Of a stretch of 64,000 nt of DNA, positions 24,720 through 32,790 are shown in pieces. Numbering within the stretch: position 1 is the first letter of the stretch; every line of letters starts with the position of its first letter. Under the pieces are notes generated by a model. That model did not search any database. It saw only the letters and a list, made by a program, of their open reading frames with translations, and was not told the origin of the DNA. Both the position numbers and the translations under genes were made by a program. The DNA is from Merdibacter sp965119685 (GTDB lineage: Bacteria; Bacillota_I; Bacilli_A; Erysipelotrichales; Erysipelotrichaceae), in NCBI GenBank assembly GCA_965119685.1, contig OZ221971.1, positions 1,364,001 to 1,428,000 of the forward strand, read 5' to 3'.

Positions 24720-25403
24720 ATGAGGATTCTATTAGTTGAAGATGAAGAAAGAATGGCGCAGGCCCTTTGCGAGATACTGCGGTTAGAAAAATATGAAGTA
24801 GATTGTTTTTGGGATGGAATCTCTGGTCTGTCTGCTGTGGAGAGTGATATTTATGATGCTATTATTTTAGATGTCATGCTGCCGGGCTTGGATGGTTTTA
24901 CGATTGCACAGAAAGCAAGAAAAAAAGGAATACGCACTCCTATCCTTATGTTGACAGCAAAAGGAGAATTAGATGATAAAGTAACAGGGCTTGACAGCGG
25001 TGCAGATGATTATCTGACGAAGCCTTTTATGACAAAAGAACTGCTTGCCAGACTGCGGGCGCTTTTAAGGCGTGGTATGAACGCACTGGATGGCGGGCTT
25101 TCTTTTGGCGATATACAGCTTGATACGAATACCTTTACCCTATGCTGCGTAACAAACGGACAAAATGTAAAACTGAGCGAAAAGGAATATCGTATCCTTG
25201 AATATCTGATTGCAAATCAGGGACAGGTACTTACACGGGAACAATTTGCTGTTAAAATATGGGGCTTTGACAGTGAAGCTGAATACAATAATGTTGAAGT
25301 TTATATGTCTTTTACCAGAAAAAAGCTGAATTTTGTCGGGGCGAAAACAGAGATAAAAGCGGTGAGGGGATTCGGTTACGAATTGAGGTGCGGCGATGTT
25401 TAA
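24720..25403 (+). CDS. OmpR/PhoB-family response regulator
   Basis: A 227-residue regulator. The receiver domain (1 to about 115) has the acidic pocket (EDEER), the phospho-acceptor Asp in DAIILDVMLPGLDG, the LMLTAKGELDDKV switch and the conserved Lys in LTKPF. A winged-helix output domain follows (about 125-225: VKLSEKEYRILEYL, then AVRGFGYEL). The start follows ACGGAGGTG. The gene overlaps the kinase gene by 8 bases. Direct repeats typical of this class precede both its own operon and the tannase-like gene, indicating autoregulation and a single dedicated target. Confidence 0.93.
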   Translation: MRILLVEDEERMAQALCEILRLEKYEVDCFWDGISGLSAVESDIYDAIILDVMLPGLDGFTIAQKARKKGIRTPILMLTAKGELDDKVTGLDSGADDYLTKPFMTKELLARLRALLRRGMNALDGGLSFGDIQLDTNTFTLCCVTNGQNVKLSEKEYRILEYLIANQGQVLTREQFAVKIWGFDSEAEYNNVEVYMSFTRKKLNFVGAKTEIKAVRGFGYELRCGDV

Positions 25404-26694
25404 ACGGTCAAAAAGAAAAATTGTTGCGGCGATTATGGCGGTGCTTGCATTGCTATACCTTGGTACGCTTGCAGTCATATACGGTTCCAGCTATATTGAG
25501 GTATCGGCTTCTAATTATGAAATGCTGGAACGATATGCACAGATGTACTCTCTGGAGAAACAGCCGGGAGAAGACGCACCCTCTGGAGGTACAGATTTCC
25601 CTGAGAAAAATTCTTTTGATACGGAAGCTTTAATGGATAGCCCAGATAATTTGCATTTTGACGAAAACCCGGCGTTTCAGCTTTCTACTTTTTATTCGGT
25701 GGCGATTTCTGATAGCGGTGAAATACTGGCGATGGACAACGAAACGGGTACTGTTTACGAAGATACGGTTCTTCAGGAATATGCTTATGAAATCATAGAC
25801 AGCCAAAAAGACAGCGGCATGATAGAAAACCTCCTATATACCGTAGCTATAAAAGATGGGTACACATTGGTTGCTTTTATGGACAATACAATCATGCAGC
25901 AAAGTATGACAACTCTTTTTCGCTATACGATTGTTTTTGGAAGTGTCATGTTAGTGGCATTATTCTTTGTCGCAGTTTACCTTGCAGGCAGGATTGTAAA
26001 GCCACTGGAAGAAAGCCATCAAAAGCAGAAACAATTTATCTCAGACGCAGGACACGAACTGAAAACGCCTATCTCTGTCATTGGCACAAACGCAGACTTA
26101 CTGGAAAGAGAGATTGGAGAAAACAAATGGCTTTCCAATATCCAATATGAAAATGAAAAAATGGGAAATCTGGTATCACAGCTTTTAGCATTGACCAGAA
26201 CGGAAAATTCTGATGTTCCGACAGAACCGCTTAATTTCAGCCGCTTGGTTAAAGGGGAAGCGTTGCCTTTTGAAAGTGTCGCCTTTGAAAAAGGTCTTTT
26301 ATTAAATTGTGAGATTCAAGATGGACTTTCCGTGGAAGGAAACAGAGATCAACTGAAACAACTGGTTTCTATTCTGTTGGACAATGCTATCTGTCATGGA
26401 AAAAACGGGAAAGAAATCAGTCTGACACTCAAAGAAGAACATGGCTTTGCAAGGCTTTCTGTGATAAACAATGGGAATGAGATACCGCCTTCGGAAAGAG
26501 AAAAACTGTTTGAACGATTTTATCGTGGGGATACAGCTCGGAACGAAAAAGGCGGGCATTATGGTCTGGGACTTGCGATTGCAAAAGCGATTGTGACAGC
26601 CCATAAAGGGAAAATTCAAGTCTTTTGCTATGACAGTAGAGTGGAATTTGCTGTTTTACTCCCCCTCATAAAAAATGTGGATTCTTCAATGTAA
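25396..26694 (+). CDS. Sensor histidine kinase
   Basis: A 432-residue membrane kinase. Two transmembrane helices (about 9-30 and 175-197) flank an extracytoplasmic sensor of about 145 residues. The HisKA box (FISDAGHELKTPISVIG, about 218) contains the phospho-acceptor His, and the ATPase domain has the N box (LLDNAICHG), G1-type and G2-type stretches and HYGLGLAIAKAIV. It is coupled to the response regulator. The sensed ligand is unknown; the neighbouring extracytoplasmic hydrolase suggests a phenolic or ester compound, an inference from context. Confidence 0.92.
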   Translation: MFKRSKRKIVAAIMAVLALLYLGTLAVIYGSSYIEVSASNYEMLERYAQMYSLEKQPGEDAPSGGTDFPEKNSFDTEALMDSPDNLHFDENPAFQLSTFYSVAISDSGEILAMDNETGTVYEDTVLQEYAYEIIDSQKDSGMIENLLYTVAIKDGYTLVAFMDNTIMQQSMTTLFRYTIVFGSVMLVALFFVAVYLAGRIVKPLEESHQKQKQFISDAGHELKTPISVIGTNADLLEREIGENKWLSNIQYENEKMGNLVSQLLALTRTENSDVPTEPLNFSRLVKGEALPFESVAFEKGLLLNCEIQDGLSVEGNRDQLKQLVSILLDNAICHGKNGKEISLTLKEEHGFARLSVINNGNEIPPSEREKLFERFYRGDTARNEKGGHYGLGLAIAKAIVTAHKGKIQVFCYDSRVEFAVLLPLIKNVDSSM

Positions 26695-26717
26695 CTTCAA
26701 TCATCCTTCTGTACAAT
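26685..26717 (+). promoter_or_regulatory. Tannase-like gene promoter with TTCAAT direct repeat
   Basis: TTCAAT at 26685-26690 and 26696-26701 are again 11 bp apart, followed 10 bp later by TACAAT (26712-26717) and a TTCTG element shared with the kinase promoter. The site begins inside the last codons of the kinase gene. Confidence 0.75.
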
Positions 26718-26746
26718 GATGACATCACAGTACAGGAGGATTTTTT

Positions 26747-29038
26747 ATGAAACAATATAAAAAAATAACTGCATTGATTTTGTCGTTCACAATGCTGGCA
26801 GGACTCTGTGCCTGCTCTAAGAGTGCGCAGACACGGGAAGAAACGTCGCAGGTTGTTGATGCGGAACAAAAGGCGTACATTGAAGAAACACTTAATCTGG
26901 CAAACAATGAAGAACAGGAATGGACATACTCATCCGAAGCTGACGCATGGGTGCTCTCCATTGTATCTGCGGTGGCATATCCAGAACTTCCAGACCAGCA
27001 GGGGGTATCTGTTTGCGTGCCGGGGGCTTATGTATCTGGTATTGACACGGATAGAGACGGGACAGAGGATGTGACAGCAGATACCTATACGGATGCTGTT
27101 TCCGGTTCTCTTGTGATTGATTATGACGCAGAGGTTACAAGTACAAATGGGCAGGTCTATACTGCCGCTACTGCCCCTGTCATTTTGAACACAGGTGCGG
27201 CAGGCTATGGCTCCAGTACAAATACCCTTGCTGCTACCACTTATGCGGCAGAGGGATACATCAATGTTGCCTGCGGCAATCGAGGCAAACAGGATACTGC
27301 GGAAGATGAATCGGGTGAAACTTACTATACAGGAGATGCACCTTCCTGTCTGGTAGACCAGAAAAATGCAGCCCGTTATGTGAAATATAATATTTTACTC
27401 GGAAATCTGCCGGGCAATGTAGACTATTTTGTTTCTACGGGCGGCTCTGGCGGTGGCGCACACGCAACCATGTTTGCGGCAACTTCCAATCATGAGGATT
27501 TTTATGATTATGAAATCGAAGCGGGTGCTGTAGGTGTATATTTGCTTGAAGATGGTGGATATACAACAACGGTGACGATTGATGGCGCAGATTATGAAAT
27601 ATCTGACGGGGCTTGGGGATGTATTGCTTATAGCGCAATTACTTCTCTGGCGGAAGCGGATATGGCACTGGCTTTTGAATACTATATGGATACCACTTAC
27701 GAATTTGGCACCTCGTTTCAGGCACAGCTTGCAGAGTATCTCTCTGCTGCCTATATGGAATATATCAATGAGCAGGATTTGACAGTGGAAGAATCAGCGG
27801 TAGGATTTGATTTGAACGAAGATGGTGATATGGAAGATACAATAGCGCTTACCATTGAATATGATATGGAAGCATATCCTGAGACAAATGGGTATTATGG
27901 AACATATCTTGATCTGTATTTAGCCGAGTTCCAATCGAATCTCCAGTGGTATTTAGACAATCTGGACTATGCCGAAGGTTGGACATGGTTCGATGAAGAC
28001 GGAAATGCCCTTAGCGATGAAGAAGTAGCCGCTATGACTTCTGACGATAAAGCGACAGCGTTTCTGGAGGGGCGCTATGCAAAGGGAAGTTCCGGTGGTA
28101 TGGGAAATATGAATGGCGGTATGCCGGGAGGCGGCAACATGCCGAGCGGTGAATTACCGAGTGGTGAACGCCCGAGCGGCGAGTTACCAGATGGTGAGCT
28201 GCCAAGTGGTGGAATACCAAACGGCAGGTTACCAGATGGTGAACTGCCAGATGGCGAATCTAAAGAAGATGGAAGAGGATTTTCTAATGAAAGTGTAGCC
28301 GAAAACAGTTCCGGGGATACAATGAATGTAGGAACGCCCGATGCAGGAACAACACAGGCGGCAGGCAGCCGTATAGACTCTTCCAATTACTCCACCTATG
28401 AAGAAATGGTGGAAGCCTATGCAGCGGATATTGCGGAAATCGAAGCGGGCGATGAATATGGGAATAACATTGTCGAACTGTATGACCCGTTGAATTATAT
28501 TGGCACAGAAAGTACAGAGAATCCCACATGGGTCAGAATCGTGATGGGTGCTTCTGAGGGAGATATGTCGCTGTTTTCTTCTCTGAATCTTCAGATTGCA
28601 ATGCTGAACGCAGGCATTGATGCAAATATTGAATGGCAGTGGGATGGCGGTCATGTTCCTTCCGAGGTGTTTAGTGAATCGTTCTCTTTATATATCGACC
28701 AGATGTATGGAGAGTATGCGAATGGAGAAACGATTGACACTCCCGCCGCTGATACACAGACTGAAAATGGAACTGCGGAAGAAGCAACAGGAACAGATTT
28801 GAGCAGTTGGGTAGAATACTCAGATTTGAACAATGTATCTTTTACATTGGCAGATGCTGTTTCCTATCGGACGGCTGGCGCCAGCAAGTCCATTCCGGGA
28901 TTTGACGTGATTGATTACGGGCAGGAAGATTATGTGTTCGGCAGTTCGGAGCAGGATGCACGACATTGGAACAGCACTTTGCTTGAAATTTTTGAACAGT
29001 ATGCGGATGTGCTTGATCCATTGTTTAATCAAGGTTAA
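26747..29038 (+). CDS. Lipoprotein, tannase-like alpha/beta hydrolase (subtype B tannase type)
   Basis: A 763-residue exported protein. A signal peptide ends in a lipobox-like L-C-A-C (about residue 21). The hydrolase core has the nucleophile motif G-G-S-G-G (VSTGGSGGGAH, about 231), preceded by CLVDQKNAARYVKYN as in subtype B tannases. The candidate His sits in WQWDGGHVPSEVF (about 634). Between the lid and the last catalytic segment lies a low-complexity insert (about 445-510) rich in Gly, Met and 5-residue P-S-G-E-L/P-D-G-E-L units. Tannases cleave gallate esters; a feruloyl-type esterase is an alternative. It is probably induced by the adjacent two-component system. A terminator follows. 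Confidence 0.75.
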   Translation: MKQYKKITALILSFTMLAGLCACSKSAQTREETSQVVDAEQKAYIEETLNLANNEEQEWTYSSEADAWVLSIVSAVAYPELPDQQGVSVCVPGAYVSGIDTDRDGTEDVTADTYTDAVSGSLVIDYDAEVTSTNGQVYTAATAPVILNTGAAGYGSSTNTLAATTYAAEGYINVACGNRGKQDTAEDESGETYYTGDAPSCLVDQKNAARYVKYNILLGNLPGNVDYFVSTGGSGGGAHATMFAATSNHEDFYDYEIEAGAVGVYLLEDGGYTTTVTIDGADYEISDGAWGCIAYSAITSLAEADMALAFEYYMDTTYEFGTSFQAQLAEYLSAAYMEYINEQDLTVEESAVGFDLNEDGDMEDTIALTIEYDMEAYPETNGYYGTYLDLYLAEFQSNLQWYLDNLDYAEGWTWFDEDGNALSDEEVAAMTSDDKATAFLEGRYAKGSSGGMGNMNGGMPGGGNMPSGELPSGERPSGELPDGELPSGGIPNGRLPDGELPDGESKEDGRGFSNESVAENSSGDTMNVGTPDAGTTQAAGSRIDSSNYSTYEEMVEAYAADIAEIEAGDEYGNNIVELYDPLNYIGTESTENPTWVRIVMGASEGDMSLFSSLNLQIAMLNAGIDANIEWQWDGGHVPSEVFSESFSLYIDQMYGEYANGETIDTPAADTQTENGTAEEATGTDLSSWVEYSDLNNVSFTLADAVSYRTAGASKSIPGFDVIDYGQEDYVFGSSEQDARHWNSTLLEIFEQYADVLDPLFNQG
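28138..28262 (+). repeat. Tandem 15-bp repeats encoding PSGEL-type pentapeptides
   Basis: About eight imperfect 15-bp units encode P-S/D/N-G-E/G/R-L/I/R pentapeptides inside the tannase-like gene. Their identity at DNA level makes them prone to length change without loss of frame. Confidence 0.75.
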
Positions 29039-29060
29039 TTTTTGAGAAGTTTATAAATTC

Positions 29061-29109
29061 AAACCCGATGAGCTTAGGAAGAATATTCTATAAGCCTATC
29101 GGGTTTTTT
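29061..29109 (+). terminator. Strong terminator after the tannase-like gene
   Basis: AAACCCGAT pairs with ATCGGGTTT and GCTTA with TAAGC across a 2-base internal loop; a T run follows. Confidence 0.92.
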
Positions 29110-29333
29110 ATTAGGATAAGCAAGCTTGAGAGATAAAGTAGAGAAGCCGTTTATAACTTCTCAAGTATATTACAAAGGCTTACTTGATAAGAAACGAAAA
29201 ATATTTTGGTTACATGATATAAATTTTATTTTCAGTCGCAACGGTCTGACAACCTTTGCGGCTTTTCTTTTGTTGCTTTTTGCCAGAGTGCAGTGCAAGC
29301 TTGCCTCTGGCGCAGGGTGTCGCTCTCCGCCTA

Positions 29334-29367
29334 CCAATCTGGATTTTCAAAAAATTCAGATTGGAGG
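29334..29367 (+). promoter_or_regulatory. Hairpin covering a ribosome binding site
   Basis: CCAATCTGGATTTT and AAAATTCAGATTGG form a 14-bp stem (one G-U pair) with a 3-nt loop. The 3' arm includes the first two bases of GGAGG (29363-29367), the ribosome site of the downstream sigma-like gene, so folding would limit its translation. Confidence 0.6.
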
Positions 29368-29376
29368 TAAAGAATA

Positions 29377-29801
29377 GTGGCATACAACCACGGAAAGGCA
29401 GAGCGCAGATGGCGGCTCTAGAAAGAGAAAGAAGAAAAGATATTGCGGGAGTGCGGTGTTGATGAAAATACCATCGAAGAAATCCGTGCTTTCGATAGGA
29501 CTGAGTTTAATTCCGACAGACGGTTTTACTCCCGCCTGAATGATGTCGAGGAGTACATAGCGGAAACCGCTATGCAGAAGCCGCCTATGGAAATCAGCAC
29601 GGTTTGGGATTGCTGAATGAAATCGAGGACGAAAATCTGTACCGTGCGTTGCTTACAGTGGACAAGCGTACCCTGCAAATTGTCCTGCTGAAAATGCAGG
29701 GATATTCCCTAAAAGAGATTGCGCCGATGGTTGATTTATCGGCGGGCGCTGTCTATGCAAGGTTAGACCACCTGCGGAAAAAGCTGAGGAAAATCTTATA
29801 G
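29377..29801 (+). pseudogene. Sigma-factor-like element gene, nonsense and frameshift mutated
   Basis: A GTG start after TTGGAGG begins VAYNHGKAERRWRL, then a TAG interrupts where KEKEEKILRECGVDENTIEE continues. The frame is lost again after MEISTV, and the C-terminus (LLNEIEDENLYRALLTVDKRTLQIVLLKMQGYSLKEIA, its helix-turn-helix at the end) lies in another frame from 29604. The pattern matches small sigma-like regulators of Firmicutes conjugative elements. At least two lesions make it non-functional. Confidence 0.72.
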
Positions 29802-29835
29802 TATCTAAAGCCTTGCCGTTTTCTATGGGCTACTG

Positions 29836-29869
29836 GGTGAGAGGATAACCAACCTCTCACCTATTTTTT
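29836..29869 (+). terminator. Terminator between the two sigma-like pseudogenes
   Basis: A perfect 9-bp stem GGTGAGAGG/CCTCTCACC with an 8-nt loop is followed closely by six T residues. Confidence 0.85.
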
Positions 29870-29888
29870 ATAGCGGGAGGACAAGGCG

Positions 29889-30395
29889 ATGGCGATACCT
29901 AAGAGGTCATACTGGCTTCGGGAGGTAGTAACAGAGGACGGAACGAGTTACCATATCAGTTTTCGGGACGGGCAGGGGAAAATCCAAAAGTTGTGCGTAC
30001 CATATGACTTTTAGATGGCGTTTTGGAGACTGGAACTTGATGAACGGAAAATCGAGGGATGGGATTACCGCCACAGAGAGTTTTCGGAGATTATGGAGGA
30101 AACTCTGAACTGGCGGGCGGTAAGACAGCCTAAAAGCATTGAGGAGGTTATTCTTGAAGAAGAACGGGCAGGACTGCTCCAGAGGATTATCAGCAAACTG
30201 CCAGAAATGCAAAGGCGGCGTTTCCTGCTCCACTATGAGTATGAGATAACTTATAAGGAGATAGGAAAAATCGAGCATTGCAGCTAACAATCCGTAGGCC
30301 GTGCTGTGACTGCCGCCAGAGAAAAGGTAAAGGCGGAGATGAAGAAATACCTAAACGCACGACCGTTAAGCATACCCTTGTATCATCGGATATGA
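29889..30395 (+). pseudogene. Second sigma-70-like element gene with two in-frame stops
   Basis: The frame from ATG 29889 (MAIPKRSYWLREVV) is cut by TAG (30012-30014) after CVPYDF. It resumes in frame as MAFWRLELDERKIEGWDYRHREFSE and the sigma-4-like PEMQRRRFLLHYEYEITYKEIGKIEHCS, is cut by TAA (30285-30287), and resumes in frame as QSVGRAVTAAREKVKAEMKKYL. Ancestral genes of this type are continuous sigma-like proteins of conjugative elements. Both lesions are simple nonsense changes, indicating relaxed selection. Confidence 0.72.
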
Positions 30396-30452
30396 GGGTA
30401 TTTGTTTTATGTTCTCTAATGGAACTTCGCAGAAGTCAAACATCCGTGAAAG

Positions 30453-30552
30453 AAGCCGGGAAGAGGGTGCCGGGATAAGCGGCATGCTGTGAGGTGCAGG
30501 GGCTGCATCCTTGCGGGAATGCACGCGAAGCGCTTGTAACACCCGGCTTTTT
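30453..30552 (+). ncRNA. Candidate structured RNA at the right end of the element, terminator-closed
   Basis: AAGCCGGG (30453-30460) pairs perfectly with CCCGGCTT (30542-30549), closing about 80 nt that contain a TGCAG-GGG-CTGCA hairpin and GC-rich arms, and a T6 tract follows. GGGTG (30465-30469) can alternatively pair with CACCC (30540-30544). It could be a structured RNA, an attenuator or transfer-origin DNA; no known family is recognised. Confidence 0.4.
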
Positions 30553-30560
30553 TATTTTCT

Positions 30561-31104
30561 TATGGGAGATTCGCGGCGAAAAGCGAAGATGGAGTTGTTT
30601 TCAGGATGGCAAAGCTGTCGATCGGTTCATCCCTTGTCTGTCTTAACGCTTGCTGGATGCAGGATGTGGAAACTGGCGGTGTCCGATGAAAAGGAGAGCA
30701 AACGAGCTTTCTTTTTTTTTGTTTTTTGCGATGCAGCCGTGTTGTTTCAAAGATCAGCACACAGAGAAAGAATGGGACGATAACGGTGGCGAGGCCGTTT
30801 TTTTATGGGATGCCGCCAAAGCAACTGCTTGGGCAGCGGTGATGGCGAGTATCCGGCTTTTTGACATTAGTCGATAAAAGAAATCAAAAGGGCCGCAAGC
30901 ACGCGTTTTTCTCACTTTGACGAAGATTGCCCTCGAAAAGCGTGGGACTCCCTCGGGATTGAGCGCATGATGGGGAAGCAAAAGGAATTATGGAAAAAAA
31001 TGTAAATGAAAAAATATCGGATATTCCCTATACAAAAGAGGCAAAAAAGTTTATAATTGGGGTGAAAAAACCCAGAAAACGGTGGAAAGTGGGGAGGGAC
31101 GAGC
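30561..31104 (+). promoter_or_regulatory. Region between the element and mraZ, with mraZ promoter and boxes
   Basis: No coding frame is convincing. A terminator lies at 30782-30804. Near mraZ a TATAAT (31052-31057) is the likely -10. Between it and the start codon, two 9-mers in tandem (AAACGGTGG and AAAGTGGGG, 31076-31094) resemble the AAAGTG boxes bound by MraZ in Mollicutes, and overlap the ribosome site region. Confidence 0.45.
30782..30804 (+). terminator. Possible intrinsic terminator upstream of mraZ
   Basis: A short stem AACGG/CCGTT around TGGCGAGG is followed by seven T residues. Confidence 0.55.
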
Positions 31105-31536
31105 GTGCTGATAGGTGAATTCGATCACAACATCGATAAAAAGGGACGAATGATCCTGCCGGCAAAGCTGCGCGAGGAGCTGGGCGAGCGCGTGATCGTC
31201 AACCGCGGACTCGACGGCTGTCTCTACGTGTACACCAAGGAGCAGTGGGAGAAGGTCTATCAGCGTCTCTCCACGCTGCCAAGCACCCGCAAGGATGCCC
31301 GCATGTACGCCCGCATGATGCTCAGCAAGGCGGCGGAGTGTGAATTTGATGCACAGGGACGCATCCTGATTCCCGCCGGGCTGGTGCAGCTTGCCCACCT
31401 GCAAAAGGAATGCAAGGTCATCGGCGTCGGTACACATGTGGAAATCTGGGACAAGGAAACATGGCTCGCCTTGGAGTCGGAACAAAACGAATGCTTTGAA
31501 GATGTGGCGGAGAGCCTGACGGAGTTTGCGCTATGA
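31105..31536 (+). CDS. mraZ: MraZ, transcriptional regulator of the division cluster
   Basis: A 143-residue protein with two SpoVT/AbrB-like half-domains: FDHNIDKKGRMILPAKLREELG (about 6-28) and CEFDAQGRILIPAGLVQLAHL (about 78-98). MraZ oligomers bind repeated boxes upstream of their own gene and control the division cluster. GTG start at 31105 with GGGGAGGG upstream. It overlaps rsmH by four bases. Confidence 0.95.
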   Translation: MLIGEFDHNIDKKGRMILPAKLREELGERVIVNRGLDGCLYVYTKEQWEKVYQRLSTLPSTRKDARMYARMMLSKAAECEFDAQGRILIPAGLVQLAHLQKECKVIGVGTHVEIWDKETWLALESEQNECFEDVAESLTEFAL

Positions 31537-32468
31537 GCGGGCATGTCAGCGTCCTGTTACAGGAGTGCATCGAAGGGCTGCAAATCAAGGCGGACGGTAT
31601 CTATGTGGATGCGACCTTGGGCAGAGGCGGGCACAGCAGCGAGATCTTAAAACGCTGTCCGCAGGGGCACCTCTATGCGTTTGACCGCGACATTGAAGCA
31701 ATCCATCAAAGCGCCCCGCGTCTGCTTGCCATTTCCGATCGCTTTACCTTGCTGCACGCGCGTTTCTCACAGATGAAACAGGAACTGGCAGCACAGGGCA
31801 TCCGCCGGGTGGATGGCATCCTGATGGATCTGGGCGTTTCCAGTCCGCAGTTAGATGAGGCGAAGCGCGGCTTCTCCTATCGCTACGATGCGCCCTTGGA
31901 CATGCGCATGGATCAAAGCCAGCAGCTTGACGCATGGCATGTCGTCAACACGTATTCCTATGAAGAGCTGTGCCGGGTCTTGTTTACCTATGGCGAGGAA
32001 CCCTTTGCCAAGGCGATCGCCCGCCGCATTGAACAAAGCCGTCAGCAGCATTCGATCGATACGACCTTCGCTCTTGCGGATATCATCCGCGACGCTTTGC
32101 CGGCCCGTGTCCGCAGCAAAAAAGGACATCCGGCCAAAAAGAGCTTTCAGGCGATCCGCATCGAGGTCAACAGCGAATTGCAGGAGCTGAAAGAGGCGCT
32201 GACACAGGCGATGGAATTGCTGAATGTCAATGGAAGGCTGTGTGTGATCAGCTTTCACTCCTTGGAGGATCGCATCGTCAAAGAGGCGTTTGCCCAAGCG
32301 GGAAAACCGCCTAAGGTCAACAAGCGCTTACCGGTTACAGAAGAAGAACAGCTGCATTTTCAGCTGATTACCCGAAAGCCGATTACGGCAAAAGAAGAGG
32401 AGCTGGCAGATAACAACCGTTCTCATTCCGCCAAGCTTCGCATCATCGAGAAAGTGAGGGAATCCTAA
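31533..32468 (+). CDS. rsmH: 16S rRNA m4C1402 methyltransferase
   Basis: A 311-residue SAM-dependent enzyme that N4-methylates C1402 of 16S rRNA. The start HVSVLLQECIEGL, the SAM site VDATLGRGGHS (about 26), LMDLGVSSPQLD (about 98) and the C-terminal VISFHSLEDRIVK (about 238) are all family hallmarks. ATGA overlap with mraZ; its stop TAATG overlaps the ftsL start. Confidence 0.96.
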   Translation: MSGHVSVLLQECIEGLQIKADGIYVDATLGRGGHSSEILKRCPQGHLYAFDRDIEAIHQSAPRLLAISDRFTLLHARFSQMKQELAAQGIRRVDGILMDLGVSSPQLDEAKRGFSYRYDAPLDMRMDQSQQLDAWHVVNTYSYEELCRVLFTYGEEPFAKAIARRIEQSRQQHSIDTTFALADIIRDALPARVRSKKGHPAKKSFQAIRIEVNSELQELKEALTQAMELLNVNGRLCVISFHSLEDRIVKEAFAQAGKPPKVNKRLPVTEEEQLHFQLITRKPITAKEEELADNNRSHSAKLRIIEKVRES

Positions 32469-32779
32469 TGGCAAAAGCGAGACTGATCAAACGCAGAAGA
32501 AGAGTGCGCATCGAGGGTGTGGTGGTGCTGATGCTCATCATCTCCGCTGGTTTATACACGATGTCCAAAATCTGTCTGACGTCGTATAATATCGTACTCT
32601 CCAACGAGCAGCAACGCAGTGCCGCTCAGCTTTCCGATGTGCAAAACGACGTCAACGTGCTCAAGGCAGACGTCAACGAGCTGCAGGAGCGAAGCAGGGT
32701 GCTTGCCATGGTAGAGGAGGATGGCATTAACACCAATCAAGAAAACATCTATGTCGTCAATGACGGCAGCGAACAATAG
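32468..32779 (+). CDS. ftsL: FtsL-like cell-division protein
   Basis: A 103-residue bitopic protein: basic cytoplasmic start (KARLIKRRRRVR), one transmembrane helix (about 18-36) and an extracytoplasmic coiled coil with leucine-zipper-like heptads (LSDVQNDVNVLKADVNELQERS). Sequence alone does not separate FtsL from DivIC; the position between rsmH and the PBP supports FtsL. It would complex with DivIB (12364) and a DivIC elsewhere. The start overlaps rsmH by one base. Confidence 0.85.
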   Translation: MAKARLIKRRRRVRIEGVVVLMLIISAGLYTMSKICLTSYNIVLSNEQQRSAAQLSDVQNDVNVLKADVNELQERSRVLAMVEEDGINTNQENIYVVNDGSEQ

Positions 32780-32790
32780 GAGATGGGCAG

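Larger units (their letters stand above)
20840..30560. mobile_element. Decayed conjugative/mobilizable element with intact cargo
   Basis: The approximate span runs from after the YbaN operon terminator to the end of the last element-type sequence. Landmarks are a RepA-like ATPase, ParB-like remnants, a YdbC-like protein, a large serine recombinase, TnpV and two sigma-factor-like genes, all of types found in Tn916/Tn1549-like and CTn elements. Relaxase, coupling protein and type IV secretion genes are missing. Many genes are broken by stop codons, frameshifts and deletion, so the element cannot move by itself. The two-component system and tannase-like gene in the middle look intact. Exact ends could not be placed because no flanking direct repeat was found. 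Confidence 0.75.

Noticed and set aside
28138..28262. CRISPR-like short repeats
   Set aside because: The 15-bp units are contiguous, have no spacers and encode pentapeptides in frame; they are coding tandem repeats. No CRISPR array was seen anywhere.
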